Positions 53,661 through 63,366 are shown, counted from the stretch's first letter. The stretch: DNA of 64,000 nt from Gemmatimonadota bacterium (GCA_028877215.1 JAPPFJ010000008.1:1-64000); one strand, 5' to 3'. Numbers and translations: made by a program. The notes: generated from the sequence alone by a model not told the origin.

Positions 53661-55895
53661 GTGAGAATCAGACCTGGGACAATATCCATAGTCTTCGTCG
53701 GGTTCTTCTGGTGCAGCGGAGCTTTCGCGTCTGAAAACGACCTGAAGACGGCCGAAGATCGGTTCCGGATTGCGGTTGAGCGTCTGGGGCGGGTCTCGAC
53801 CGAGGAGAGTCTCCGTGCATTGAATGACGTGCTGGCGCTGGATGAGAATCATGTCCTGGCGCACGTGGAAATCGCCAGGCTGCATATGTCGACGAATACG
53901 CCTCTTGCCAGGAGCAGCGCTGAGAAATTCCTGCGGCGCGCAATCCGCCTGGACCCGGAAAATGGGGAACACCGGGTGCTGCTGGGCGATCTCCTGTGGG
54001 CGCAGGGGTTCCTGTCGAACGCAAGACGACAATATGAGGAAGTCCTGGCGCGGGATCCGGAGAATGCGCAAGCGGCTTTCGGGCTCGGAGTTTACTACGT
54101 AAAAGACTTTATGAAGTACTGGAACATGATCGACACGGAGGGAATCAGCCATAGCGTGGTGCTTGAGTGGCGGCATTTCGCCCGGGAATACCGTGAGCTG
54201 GCGATCCGGTATCTCGGGCAGAGCATCCAGTACGATCCGGGATTCAAGGACGCCTATTACCAGTTGGGCCTGGTCTATATGGAGGATATGAGATCCGCTC
54301 CCGTGGCCGCGGGAACGGCGCTCGTAAGTGTCGCGAACTCACTGCTGAAGGCGTATCCCGGGGACAAGGACGCATTGCTCTTTGTCGGGTTGGGCTACCA
54401 CACCGGCGGATTTCCGGAAAGGGCATGGGATTTCTACGTCCGGGCGCTCGACATGATGGGCGCGGAGGAACGTTCGATCATCGAATCCGTGGACGTCGTG
54501 GCCGACGAAAAAGAGCGGACGCGTATCGCGAAAGCAGACACGCAGGCGCAAGAATCTAGAGGAGAATGGGTTGAGAGTGTTGAGAGGGAACGGTACTGGC
54601 TCAAGCAGGACCCGTTGCTGCTGACGGAATCGAACGAACGGAGAATGGAGCACTACCGCCGGGTGTCCTATGCCAATTTGCGGTTCGGCAAGCCCAGGCA
54701 AGGAATCGCGGGCTGGCGCACTCCGATGGGGAGGGTCTACATCAAGTACGGTGACCCGCCTGGACGGACGGTGACGCGTCCCGAGGTGGACCCGCGGGGA
54801 CGAACCGTTCAGGCGCATATGGAGCTGTGGGCTTATGAAGGCTTTTCCTTTCGATTCAGGAACTGGAACGGTTTGGACGGCTGGCACTTTGACGTCAGCT
54901 CTCCCGTTTTCCCTTACGGAGAATGGGTCCTCAAGCGCACGCCGCAGCGATACGTGGATCCCTTTCGCGGTCTGAAATACAGCATGCCGTACCAGGCGGC
55001 CGCGTTTCGAGATGCCGGCAAGATACGCCTCGAGGTGGCTTATGCGATTGCGAAGGAGCGATTGAGGATTTCTCACACGGGCGGGGTCGACCTGCAGGAC
55101 GGACTTTTCCTGTTTGACGGCGACTGGAAAGAGGTCTCACGGGCGGTTTATGCGACCCGGCGGCTTGCGGACGTGGGAACCGACAGCGTCAGGGGGCGGT
55201 ACCTGCTTTCACAATCGACGCTGGTCGTAGATCCGGGGGACTATCATCTCATTGCCGAGGTGCAGGACCGCGGGACAAGGTCCATCGGGACGTTCAGGGA
55301 GACATACGAATTCCCGATGGGTGGTTCTCTGCCCGCGATGAGCGATCTGCTTGTGGCAACCGACATCCGGATGGACGATCCGTTTCCCGAACGGCGGGAG
55401 GATTTGAGGCTGGCGCTGAATCCGCTCCTCACGTTCTATCGCTCGGAATCGGTGTACGTCTATTTCGAGGTCTACAATCTGACGCGGGATGATTTCGGTC
55501 GGACGAAATACGAGATTACCTATCGGATCGGACAGCAGGAGGAGACCGAGGTGGTTCCCGGGAGATTCGAGGCGGTGGCGCTGGCGGAACCGCCCGGTAA
55601 TGTGCGTTTGCGGATTGGAGCGCTACGGGAGGGAGGGCCCGTCGAATATCAGGTGAGATACATTCCTGCCGAACGAGACAGGGTTTCGAGGATGTTTCGA
55701 AAGTTCGAGAGTGAGACCGGAGAGACCACGGTCACCGTTCGTTATGAAGGAGACCGGGCGGATGATTTCACCTACCTTCAGATCGCCCTGGATAGCGTAC
55801 CCGTGGGGGTCCACAGGCTATCGGTAGAACTGAAGGATCTGAACAGTGCGGGGCAGGGGGACGGGAGACGCGTGTTGTTCCGGGTGATAGAGTGA
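53661..55895 (+). CDS. GWxTD domain-containing TPR protein
   Basis: An exported protein of about 744 residues with a signal peptide (ending CSGAFAS), N-terminal TPR-like repeats (about 30-270) and a central GWxTD region. The motif reads GIAGWRTPMGRVYIKYGDPPGR, with Pro where Asp is usual. The rest is beta-rich. GWxTD proteins occur mainly in FCB-group and related bacteria; their function is unknown. Start GTG 53661 is chosen because GAGGATT precedes it and the signal peptide follows. Confidence 0.8.
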   Translation: MRIRPGTISIVFVGFFWCSGAFASENDLKTAEDRFRIAVERLGRVSTEESLRALNDVLALDENHVLAHVEIARLHMSTNTPLARSSAEKFLRRAIRLDPENGEHRVLLGDLLWAQGFLSNARRQYEEVLARDPENAQAAFGLGVYYVKDFMKYWNMIDTEGISHSVVLEWRHFAREYRELAIRYLGQSIQYDPGFKDAYYQLGLVYMEDMRSAPVAAGTALVSVANSLLKAYPGDKDALLFVGLGYHTGGFPERAWDFYVRALDMMGAEERSIIESVDVVADEKERTRIAKADTQAQESRGEWVESVERERYWLKQDPLLLTESNERRMEHYRRVSYANLRFGKPRQGIAGWRTPMGRVYIKYGDPPGRTVTRPEVDPRGRTVQAHMELWAYEGFSFRFRNWNGLDGWHFDVSSPVFPYGEWVLKRTPQRYVDPFRGLKYSMPYQAAAFRDAGKIRLEVAYAIAKERLRISHTGGVDLQDGLFLFDGDWKEVSRAVYATRRLADVGTDSVRGRYLLSQSTLVVDPGDYHLIAEVQDRGTRSIGTFRETYEFPMGGSLPAMSDLLVATDIRMDDPFPERREDLRLALNPLLTFYRSESVYVYFEVYNLTRDDFGRTKYEITYRIGQQEETEVVPGRFEAVALAEPPGNVRLRIGALREGGPVEYQVRYIPAERDRVSRMFRKFESETGETTVTVRYEGDRADDFTYLQIALDSVPVGVHRLSVELKDLNSAGQGDGRRVLFRVIE

Positions 55896-55897
55896 AA

Positions 55898-55940
55898 ATG
55901 GTAAGACGTGAGACGGTAGAGTTAAGAGGTCCACCCCGAG
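55898..55940. repeat. Short R2-type fragment
   Basis: GTAAGACGTGAGACGGTAGA, followed by GTTAAGAGGTCCACCCC, matches the left arm of R2 elements. It lies in the 52-base gap between convergent genes. Confidence 0.5.
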
Positions 55941-55947
55941 CCCCGCG

Positions 55948-56745
55948 TCATTCGAGGCGGATGACGTCGCCGGGCACCTTCAGTTGAAACCGGCCGTCTG
56001 GAACGCCGGAATTGACTTTCCGGCTGATGACGTGAATCCGGATCCGGTCGCTGCCCTGGACAATCTCCATCCGGCGTGGAAGCGCGATGCCGTTCTGAAG
56101 CTGGTATTCGGAGAGGGTACGGCGGGAAATCAACGTCCCCTGGGGCGAATAGACCCGTTCTTCGAGCAGCACGGCGGTGCGCGGGTCAAAACGAAGGCGG
56201 CGCGTCCACAGCGGTTCGATAATCTCCACGACAAGACTGTCGCGGTGGGCCTCAAACCCGCCGATTCGCGGAATGATCAGTGGAGAGAGATTGACGAGGC
56301 CCAATATCGCCTCACGCGAGCCGTAAGGCGTGAGGTCCATTCCGGTGACGGTGCGCAGAACGTCCTCCGAAGGTCCCTCCATGTAGTGGTTGGTTCTGGC
56401 CAGGTATAACGCGAGAGAGTCGCTGCGGGCAAGGGCCGAGAGGACGCTGCTGAATAGCACCTTCATCTCAATCTTCAGGGCGTCCGGCGACCGGAAGAAA
56501 AGGACGACAACGCCGTTCTGCTTGACGCCGTCTACACGCATATTGATACCGGCGCGGACCTCAAGGTCGTGAAGGCTGTCGGACCGCGACGAGAGGATGT
56601 GCAGCAGTTCGGCGGGGGTCGAAACGGGTGCGACTTCCGGGAGGCGGGAGAGGGATGCGGCGCAGCCGGCAAGCACGAGGAGAAGAAGACAGAGGGCAGG
56701 TTTCGGCGTGATGGATCGCGTACCGGACCGCTGATGCCGCGCCAT
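55948..56745 (-). CDS. Lipoprotein, DUF4292/LolB-like
   Basis: A 265-residue predicted lipoprotein with lipobox LAGC (LLLVLAGCAASL). The mature part is a beta-rich fold with LEVRAGINMRVDGVKQNGVVVLFFRSPDALKIE, similar in layout to LolA/LolB-type lipid-binding proteins (DUF4292-like). ATG 56745 follows the upstream TPR gene's stop by one base, so they are translationally coupled. A role in lipoprotein or lipid handling at the outer membrane is an inference from fold alone. Confidence 0.65.
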   Translation of the reverse strand: MARHQRSGTRSITPKPALCLLLLVLAGCAASLSRLPEVAPVSTPAELLHILSSRSDSLHDLEVRAGINMRVDGVKQNGVVVLFFRSPDALKIEMKVLFSSVLSALARSDSLALYLARTNHYMEGPSEDVLRTVTGMDLTPYGSREAILGLVNLSPLIIPRIGGFEAHRDSLVVEIIEPLWTRRLRFDPRTAVLLEERVYSPQGTLISRRTLSEYQLQNGIALPRRMEIVQGSDRIRIHVISRKVNSGVPDGRFQLKVPGDVIRLE

Positions 56746-56746
56746 T

Positions 56747-58657
56747 TCAGGGTCCGCTCGCGTTGTTGGGGCGGAAGGACTGCAGTTTGCGCCGGATGGA
56801 ATCGTTGTCGGGATCCAGATCGGCCGCGCGCCTCCAGTGCTCGAATGCTTCGTCAATGTTGCCCAGGGCCCGGGCGGCATCCCCGACGTGGTCCAGTATG
56901 ATTGACAGATTCTCGAACTGGCCGGCAGTCCGGAACTCCATTTCGATCTTGTTCAGCCTGCTTTCTTCGGCTTTCAATGCAAGCTTGAGAAATCGCATCG
57001 CCTCGCCGTATCGCTGTTGCTGGAAATAGACCCATCCCATGCTGTCCAGGTACGCGCCGTTTTGCGGGTCGCCCTTCAATGCCCTTTCGATGAAATTCTC
57101 CGCTTCGCCCAGGCGAACGCCTTTCTCCGCGAACATGTAACCCAGATAGTTCAATGCCTGGTGATTGTCGGGCGCCCTGGCAAGAAGACGCTGGAATACG
57201 GCAACGGCGCTATCGAACCGCCCTGCGCGCTCGTACCCGTGACCCAGGTCGTACAGCACGTCCTCCAGAAGTTTCGCGTCGTCTTCGAGGCGACTAAGAA
57301 CGCTTTCGAGTTCGGGAATCGCTGCTTCCCAGTCTTTCTCCGCCAGATAGGTACGGCCAACCGACAGACGAAAGCGAAGCTCTTCAGGCCGGGCGTTAAC
57401 GGCTTGCCTGTATACCTGTCGCGCCTGTGCAATACGATTGCTCACGACGTACGCCCGCCCCAGATCGAACACGATCCGGGAATAGAGTCTGGAGTCGGCA
57501 GGCGTCTCGCCAAAGAGTTCATTGAGAATCCCGATGGCGGGGTCCCAGTCCCGTTGGTTCAGGTAGGTATGGGCAACGCCCAGACGGTACCTCGGGTCGG
57601 CGTCGAGAGATGTCGCCAGAAGGAAGGATCGCCGTGCCTCCTCGGGGCGGTCCATGTCCAGAAGCAGCGACGCCTTCCGCCCAAGCAGGTCGTGTCTCTC
57701 CGGCAGTTCCCTTATAAGACGGTTCAGAAGGGCTTCCGTGTGTCGAAAGCGAAGTGTGTCAAGGTCGGTCCCTTCGCCCGGTTCAGGAATGCTGCGAGGG
57801 AGGTGGACGGAAAACCGGTCAATAAAGAGCGTATCCAACGGCGTTTCCGAGATCAGGGCTTCCAGATGGTCGCCACGATCGTAAATTGCAATCAGCTTCT
57901 TCCAGAGCGTTAGCGTGGTTTTATTCAGGCGGTGTTCAAAATGCGCCAGACCGGCACGATAAATGGATGCGGCCCCCAGCGTGTCGCCGCCGGCAAGCGA
58001 AAGGTCGCCAAGGCGATTCCAGATCTGCACCTGTTCCGGATCGCGATGCAGGATACGGCGGTAGATGGCGGCCGCCCTGAGGGGCAGATTCAGCCGATGA
58101 TACCCGTCGGCGATCAACAGATTGAACCGAATGTTCGGCGTTGGCACGGACGCGGCCCGATCCAGTATACGCAGAACGTCCTGGCGCTGCCGTCTGGTCG
58201 TGTAGACCTGGAGCAGGCGGGCATATGCTCTGAAGTCCGAGGGATTCAGGCGCGTGATGGCCTCGAGTTGCGCCGTTGCCAGCAGGGTATCCCGTTGTCC
58301 TTTGACGAGGGTGTCGTACAGCAGCCATCGATGCGCCGGGACCTGGGGTTTCAGCCGCACGGCTCGTCGTGCCGCTTCGTCCGCTTCGGCTATCCGGTTC
58401 AATGAGATCAAATTGCGGGCAAGTGAATTGTACAGCGTGGCTGAGGTGGAATCGATGGCAATGGCAGCCCTGAGCGACTCAACGGCTTCTTCAATCTGCC
58501 CAGCAAGCTTGAACCTTTTGGCGTCGATGAAATGGCCCAGCGCCCGGGAATCCGTGCCGCGGGGTTCGGGCTGAGGGGGTATGACTGCCTTTCGGGGCGC
58601 GGCGCAGCCCGCAATACCCGCGAGACCGAGGAGGATGAGGATTGTGCGTGTCTTCAT
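56747..58657 (-). CDS. TPR-repeat lipoprotein
   Basis: A 636-residue predicted lipoprotein with lipobox IAGC (LLGLAGIAGCAAP). It is made almost entirely of TPR helices, with clear units such as VLYDLGHGYERAGRFDSAVAVFQRLLARAPDNHQALNYLGYMFAEKG. It is probably a scaffold for protein complexes at the outer membrane. Start ATG 58657 gives the lipoprotein signal; the ribosome site is weak. It lies upstream of and coupled to the LolB-like lipoprotein gene, and downstream of purF. Confidence 0.75.
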   Translation of the reverse strand: MKTRTILILLGLAGIAGCAAPRKAVIPPQPEPRGTDSRALGHFIDAKRFKLAGQIEEAVESLRAAIAIDSTSATLYNSLARNLISLNRIAEADEAARRAVRLKPQVPAHRWLLYDTLVKGQRDTLLATAQLEAITRLNPSDFRAYARLLQVYTTRRQRQDVLRILDRAASVPTPNIRFNLLIADGYHRLNLPLRAAAIYRRILHRDPEQVQIWNRLGDLSLAGGDTLGAASIYRAGLAHFEHRLNKTTLTLWKKLIAIYDRGDHLEALISETPLDTLFIDRFSVHLPRSIPEPGEGTDLDTLRFRHTEALLNRLIRELPERHDLLGRKASLLLDMDRPEEARRSFLLATSLDADPRYRLGVAHTYLNQRDWDPAIGILNELFGETPADSRLYSRIVFDLGRAYVVSNRIAQARQVYRQAVNARPEELRFRLSVGRTYLAEKDWEAAIPELESVLSRLEDDAKLLEDVLYDLGHGYERAGRFDSAVAVFQRLLARAPDNHQALNYLGYMFAEKGVRLGEAENFIERALKGDPQNGAYLDSMGWVYFQQQRYGEAMRFLKLALKAEESRLNKIEMEFRTAGQFENLSIILDHVGDAARALGNIDEAFEHWRRAADLDPDNDSIRRKLQSFRPNNASGP

Positions 58658-58743
58658 ATTCTGCGCGTTGATTCCGGAAGCAAGGGTGTCAGACAGGAAG
58701 CGCGGCCGCCCGGAAGGGGATTCAGATCCTTTCACGATCCGGA

Positions 58744-60156
58744 TCAGAAAAGGTTGCCCGCTCGTTTTTCGAGGAGCAGCTTTCCGGCCTCGTTTTCGAT
58801 GCGGATCGGATAGTCCTGCGTAAAGCAGGCCGTGCAATACTGGAGCGAGGAGTTTGGGGCCACGCCGAGCATGCCGTCGAGCGAGAGATATCCCAGGCTG
58901 TCCACGCCGAGGTGTTCGCGGATCTGCTCCACGGTTTTGGCGCTGGCGATCAGTTCCTTTTCGGTCTGAAAGTCGATTCCGTAGAAGCACGGACCCACGA
59001 TAGGCGGACAGCTGACACGCACGTGAACCTGTCGGGCGCCCGCTTCCCGCAACATTCGTACCAGGTGTTTGAGGGTTGTGCCCCGGACGATCGAATCTTC
59101 CACGACAACCACCCGCTTACCGTTCAGAACGCCCCTCACCGGGTTGAATTTGAGGCGGACCTTGGACGATCGACTGTCCTGTCCGGGAGTAATGAAAGTC
59201 CGTCCGACGTAGTGGTTCCGTATAAGTCCGATTTCGTGCTTGATGCCGGACTGATTGGCGTAACCCAGCGCCGCGGTATTGCTGGAGTCCGGCACGGAAA
59301 TCACGATGTCTGCGGCGGCAGGTTGTTCAATGGCGAGCTGTCTGCCCAGCCGCCGACGGGTCTTGTCCACGTTGTCACCGAAGATGATGCTGTCGGGCCG
59401 TGAGAAATAGATGTATTCGAAGATGCAGAATGCGTGGCGATCGGCTTCCTCGGTTGTAAAGGCGCGGAGACCGTGCGAATCTATCATGATGAGTTCGCCG
59501 GGCTCGATGTCGCGAATATAACGTGCCGAGATGATGTCGAGCGCGCATGATTCAGACGCGACGATCCAGGCATCGCCCAGCTGGCCGAGGCACAACGGAC
59601 GGAATCCGTAGGGATCGCGCGCCGCGAACAACTGGTTTTCGGTGGCCAGGACGAGCGAATACGCGCCTTCGATCTGTCCTAAGGCGTCTATAATTCGATC
59701 GGCCATCTTCTCTTCTCTGGATCTGGCGACGAGATGCAGGATCAGTTCGCTGTCGGTTGTCGTCTGGAAGATGGCGCCATCGTCCTGCATCCGGTTGCGG
59801 AGTTCGGCTGTATTGGTGAGGTTTCCGTTGTGCGCGACGGCGAAAAACGCGTCCCGGCACTCCGCCAGAAAGGGCTGCGCGTTGGTCAGGGTGTCGGATC
59901 CGGTCGTGGAATACCGATTATGCCCGATGGCCAGGTGGCCCGGAAGCCGATCCAACACGTCTCCGTCAGCGAACACGTCGGCAACCTGACCCATTTCGGT
60001 ATGGCGAAACAGATACTCACCGTTACCTGAAACGATGCCGCTGCTCTCCTCGCCGCGGTGCTGCAGGGCGTGCAGGCCCAGCGTGGTGAGTTTCGCCGCA
60101 TCGTTGTCCCCATAGATGCCGAAGATGCCGCAAAAGTGTTTAACGCTGTGATCCAT
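58744..60156 (-). CDS. purF: Amidophosphoribosyltransferase
   Basis: First committed step of purine synthesis: PRPP plus glutamine to phosphoribosylamine. An N-terminal glutaminase domain begins at Cys9 (HFCGIFGIYG), preceded by a short propeptide. The PRPP-binding motif is VVVVEDSIVRGTT. Cysteines in HAFCIFEYIYF, RVSCPPIVGPCFYGI and QYCTACF match the four 4Fe-4S ligands of the B. subtilis-type enzyme. The 470-residue length is typical. It starts at ATG 60156 behind GGAGGG. Confidence 0.95.
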   Translation of the reverse strand: MDHSVKHFCGIFGIYGDNDAAKLTTLGLHALQHRGEESSGIVSGNGEYLFRHTEMGQVADVFADGDVLDRLPGHLAIGHNRYSTTGSDTLTNAQPFLAECRDAFFAVAHNGNLTNTAELRNRMQDDGAIFQTTTDSELILHLVARSREEKMADRIIDALGQIEGAYSLVLATENQLFAARDPYGFRPLCLGQLGDAWIVASESCALDIISARYIRDIEPGELIMIDSHGLRAFTTEEADRHAFCIFEYIYFSRPDSIIFGDNVDKTRRRLGRQLAIEQPAAADIVISVPDSSNTAALGYANQSGIKHEIGLIRNHYVGRTFITPGQDSRSSKVRLKFNPVRGVLNGKRVVVVEDSIVRGTTLKHLVRMLREAGARQVHVRVSCPPIVGPCFYGIDFQTEKELIASAKTVEQIREHLGVDSLGYLSLDGMLGVAPNSSLQYCTACFTQDYPIRIENEAGKLLLEKRAGNLF

Positions 60157-60247
60157 CGACCCTCCTGTCGGCGGTGTACGGATTGATCGTGCTGGAAAAG
60201 ACCGTCAATCGGCCAGGGGAAGGCGTGTTTTCCAGTGTTCGTAATCG

Positions 60248-62404
60248 TCAGTGCCTGCGTCGTCTGCGTCTGCCGGCTCTACTTCTGTGGTTGCGGCCTC
60301 GTTCGGGTTTTGAACCGCCTTCCTTCAAATGGAAATCCAGCCGGCGGAATCTTCTGTCCGCCCGGACAAGCTGGACCACCACCGGGTCGCCCAGCCGGAA
60401 CCGTCTTCCGGTGCGTTGTCCGATGAGAGCGCCTTCGTTTTCGCGATACACGTAGTAGTCGTCTCCAATCGTACTGACCCTGACCAGACCGTCAATCAGA
60501 TAGTCGTTGAGTTCCGCGAAGAATCCCATGGCCCTGACGCCAACGATAACCGCGTTGAAGGCGTCACCGACGCGATCCTCCAGAAAGCGGATCTGTTTGA
60601 CCTTGACCGACGCCCGCTCCGCCTCCTGAGCCACGGCTTCCCGGCCGGTAACGACGTCGCCTAGCGCCGGAAGTCGTTCCCGGAGCCCGTTCTTTCGTTC
60701 TTCGGTCAGACCGCCGGCTTCTTTCAGGAGCCGATGGATCATCAGGTCCGGGTACCGTCGAATGGGGGAGGTGAAGTGGGTATACGTGTCACAGGCGAGA
60801 CCGAAGTGCCCGATGTTTTCAGGCGAATAGACGGCTTTCTTCATGGACTGCAACAGCCTGGCGTTCAGCACCTGCCCGGAACGCTTCCCTTCGACTGCGG
60901 CCAGGAATTTCTGAATGTCGGCGGACGTGATCCTGTCCCTCCGCGGAAAGCCGAACCCGAAGGCGGCGGCCGTGTCTGCGAATTCCGAGAGTTTCTGCGC
61001 GTCCGGTTTTTCGTGAATGCGGTACAGCCCCGGCAGACTCCGGTCTCGGAGATGGCGCGCCACGGTTTCGTTGGCCAGCAGCATGAACTCCTCGATGATC
61101 CGGTGGCTGTCGAGGCGTTCGCTCTTCCGTATTTCGGTGACGTTGCCCTCGCCATCCACGACGATCCGCGGTTCGGTCAGGTTGAAGTCAATCGCACCGC
61201 GCTTCATTCGCCGGTAGGTTATGCGCCTTCGCAGATGGTCCATTTCCCGCAAGAGCGCGCGCTGCGGCGAAGGTTCGGCCGACCCGCTTCCATTGAGAAA
61301 TTCCTGTGCCTGACGGTACGACAGCCTCGCCCTGCTTCGGACCGTGGACGGGGCGATCTGAGATTTCAGCGGACGGCCGTTCCCATCCAGGTCGATCAGT
61401 ACGCTGACGGCAAGCCGGTCCTCATCGGGCAGCAGGGAACACAGGTTTCCCGAGAGGCGTTCAGGCAGCATGGGTATCGCCCGATCCGCGAGGTAGATGC
61501 TTGTTCCTCGCGTCAGGGCTTCGTGGTCCAGCGGGTCGCCCTCTGCGACGTAGTAGCCCACGTCGGCAATGTGTACGCCCAGCCGATATCCGCCTCCAGG
61601 CCTGTCTTCCAGAGAGACAGCGTCGTCGTGGTCTCTGGCGTCTTCCGGATCGATCGTAACGCAAAAGAGATGGCGAAGGTCCAGCCGGTTAAGGGTTTCG
61701 GACTCGGGAATCCGGTTTGGAAATGCCTCTGCGGCTGCAATTACATGCGGGGGAAACTCAATGGGCAGGTCGTACTCTTTCACGATGGAAAGGGTGTCGA
61801 TGCCCGGGTCGCCGGGTTGGCCCAGAACGTCGACGACCTCGCCTTCGGGATTGGCATTCCCGGGGAGCCAGGGTCGGAGGCGGACGACGACCAGTTGGCC
61901 GTCCGTGGCGCCTCCGGCATCTTCGGGAGAGATATAGACATCCCGCGGTAATCGGGGATCGTCCGGTTCCACAAAGCCGAAGCGCGTTCCCGCGCGATAG
62001 ATCCCTATAATGGATCTGGCGCCGCGTTCGAGTACACGGCTGATCTCATTGCCGCCGCGCCTCCGGGATATCCGGACAACGACACGGTCGCCGTGCAACG
62101 CGCCTCGCAAGCGCCCGGGACCGACAAAGACGTCCGGGCTTTCACCATCGCGACAAACGAATCCGAAACCGTCGGGGTTGACGCTGAGTAGACCCGTGGC
62201 GAGATTGAACTTGGCCGTGGGGCCAAAACGGTTGTTGCGCAGCTTGGCGATGGCGCCTTCCCGTTCGAGCTGAACGAGCAGCCGTCGAAATCGCCGGTAG
62301 TCGTTTTCGGGGACCCTCAATGCCCGGCTCAGTTCGCGAGGTTTGAGCGGGCGCCCCGATTCATTTCGAATGAAATCCAGAACCCGTGCGCGGGTTATGG
62401 ACAT
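60248..62404 (-). CDS. rnr: Ribonuclease R
   Basis: A 718-residue 3'-5' exoribonuclease. It has an N-terminal winged-helix (VLDFIRNESGRPLKPRELSRAL), two cold-shock domains, the RNB catalytic core (FCVTIDPEDARDHDDAVSLE, with clustered Asp metal ligands) and a C-terminal S1 domain (VGVRAMGFFAELNDYLIDGLV) with an Arg/His-rich tail. It acts in RNA turnover and quality control. ATG 62404 is chosen over upstream frames because family homology begins there. purF lies 91 bases downstream, on the same strand. Confidence 0.93.
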   Translation of the reverse strand: MSITRARVLDFIRNESGRPLKPRELSRALRVPENDYRRFRRLLVQLEREGAIAKLRNNRFGPTAKFNLATGLLSVNPDGFGFVCRDGESPDVFVGPGRLRGALHGDRVVVRISRRRGGNEISRVLERGARSIIGIYRAGTRFGFVEPDDPRLPRDVYISPEDAGGATDGQLVVVRLRPWLPGNANPEGEVVDVLGQPGDPGIDTLSIVKEYDLPIEFPPHVIAAAEAFPNRIPESETLNRLDLRHLFCVTIDPEDARDHDDAVSLEDRPGGGYRLGVHIADVGYYVAEGDPLDHEALTRGTSIYLADRAIPMLPERLSGNLCSLLPDEDRLAVSVLIDLDGNGRPLKSQIAPSTVRSRARLSYRQAQEFLNGSGSAEPSPQRALLREMDHLRRRITYRRMKRGAIDFNLTEPRIVVDGEGNVTEIRKSERLDSHRIIEEFMLLANETVARHLRDRSLPGLYRIHEKPDAQKLSEFADTAAAFGFGFPRRDRITSADIQKFLAAVEGKRSGQVLNARLLQSMKKAVYSPENIGHFGLACDTYTHFTSPIRRYPDLMIHRLLKEAGGLTEERKNGLRERLPALGDVVTGREAVAQEAERASVKVKQIRFLEDRVGDAFNAVIVGVRAMGFFAELNDYLIDGLVRVSTIGDDYYVYRENEGALIGQRTGRRFRLGDPVVVQLVRADRRFRRLDFHLKEGGSKPERGRNHRSRAGRRRRRRH

Positions 62405-62516
62405 GGCTTCAATCCATCCCGTTCTCGGCAGATCACCAGACGTCGGCGCTACCGCTATATTCTTGATGCAGGGGGGCGAATTTCTTATTATTCGGCGACC
62501 GTCCGAGTTCGCGTTA

Positions 62517-62545
62517 AATATATAAGTTGGCAAAGAGAAAATCAA
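62517..62545 (-). promoter_or_regulatory. Putative sigma70 promoter of rnr
   Basis: On the minus strand TTGATT (62540-62545) and TATATT (62517-62522) are separated by 17 bases. This would give a leader of about 100 bases before the rnr start. Confidence 0.45.
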
Positions 62546-62665
62546 AATTAAATAGGCAAAAAACGGAGATTTTCATCTTGAGCGAAGGAGGTTCTGGAGC
62601 AGATCGACCGTATTCATGGTGTTTCGTGCCCTGTACCAGAAATATATCACCTAAGGAGCTTCGTT

Positions 62666-63127
62666 ATGAGACGTTTGGTTCCGTTCGTCCTTCTTCCGCT
62701 GATTCTCCTGGCACTGCACAGGTCCGCGTCCGCGCACTGTGAAATCCCCTGCGGGATCTATGGTGACGAAGCCCGGTTCTCGGCCATAGCGGAGAACCTT
62801 AAGACCATAGAGAAGTCCATGAATCAGATTGTCCTGCTTTCGGCCGATGCGGGCAAGAACATGAACCAGCTCGTACGGTGGGTGAATAACAAGGAATCGC
62901 ACGCGGATCAGATTCGTGAGATCGTCGCGCAATATTTCCTTGCACAGCGTATCAAGGCGCCGGCGAACGGAGATCCGGCCGCCCGCAAGGCGTATACCGA
63001 GAAGCTGGCGCTGCTTCATCAGATGATCGTCTCTGCGATGAAGTGCAAGCAGACAACCGACACGGCCCATGTGAAGAAGTCGCGAGAACTGTTACGGTCG
63101 TTCGAGGCGCTATATATGAAAAATTGA
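62666..63127 (+). CDS. sodN: Nickel superoxide dismutase, exported
   Basis: A 153-residue Ni-SOD. The Ni-hook motif HCEIPCGIY matches the family's HCxxPCGxY, and the four-helix-bundle part follows (ARFSAIAENLKTIEKSM...). Unusually, a 23-residue Sec-type signal peptide ending in SASA precedes it, so signal peptidase would cut right before His24 and create the N-terminal His needed for Ni ligation. Known Ni-SODs often need a dedicated peptidase (SodX); none is adjacent. The start has AAGGAG upstream. It would dismutate superoxide outside the cytoplasm. Confidence 0.88.
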   Translation: MRRLVPFVLLPLILLALHRSASAHCEIPCGIYGDEARFSAIAENLKTIEKSMNQIVLLSADAGKNMNQLVRWVNNKESHADQIREIVAQYFLAQRIKAPANGDPAARKAYTEKLALLHQMIVSAMKCKQTTDTAHVKKSRELLRSFEALYMKN

Positions 63128-63169
63128 AGTACTACGGACATGTTTTGTCCCGATTCCGCAGAAAAAATC

Positions 63170-63205
63170 ACACCGGGCCTTCCACGGAATGCCCGGTGTT
63201 TTTTT
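63170..63205 (+). terminator. Rho-independent terminator after sodN
   Basis: ACACCGGGC pairs perfectly with GCCCGGTGT (9 bp) around a 12-base loop, followed by seven T residues. Confidence 0.85.
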
Positions 63206-63226
63206 CGTGTACCAGCCAGATTTTCC

Positions 63227-63255
63227 TTGCCAAGTATACAACGGTTTGATATATT
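63227..63255 (+). promoter_or_regulatory. Sigma70-type promoter of groESL
   Basis: TTGCCA (63227-63232) and TATATT (63250-63255) are spaced 17 bases. The expected start site falls at the edge of the CIRCE operator. Confidence 0.65.
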
Positions 63256-63266
63256 TGTCGGCCGTG

Positions 63267-63293
63267 TTAGCACTCGACAGAATAGAGCGCTAA
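63267..63293 (+). promoter_or_regulatory. CIRCE operator (HrcA site)
   Basis: TTAGCACTC, nine bases, then GAGCGCTAA: the CIRCE inverted repeat with one mismatch from GAGTGCTAA. It lies between the promoter and groES, implying HrcA repression of groESL. No hrcA gene is in the window. Confidence 0.88.
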
Positions 63294-63366
63294 CAGTTAC
63301 AATAAGCGCTTAAATTCGATAAATTTAACGCCAATTCCGTCTCAATTTATCAAGGAGGTAAGAGAC

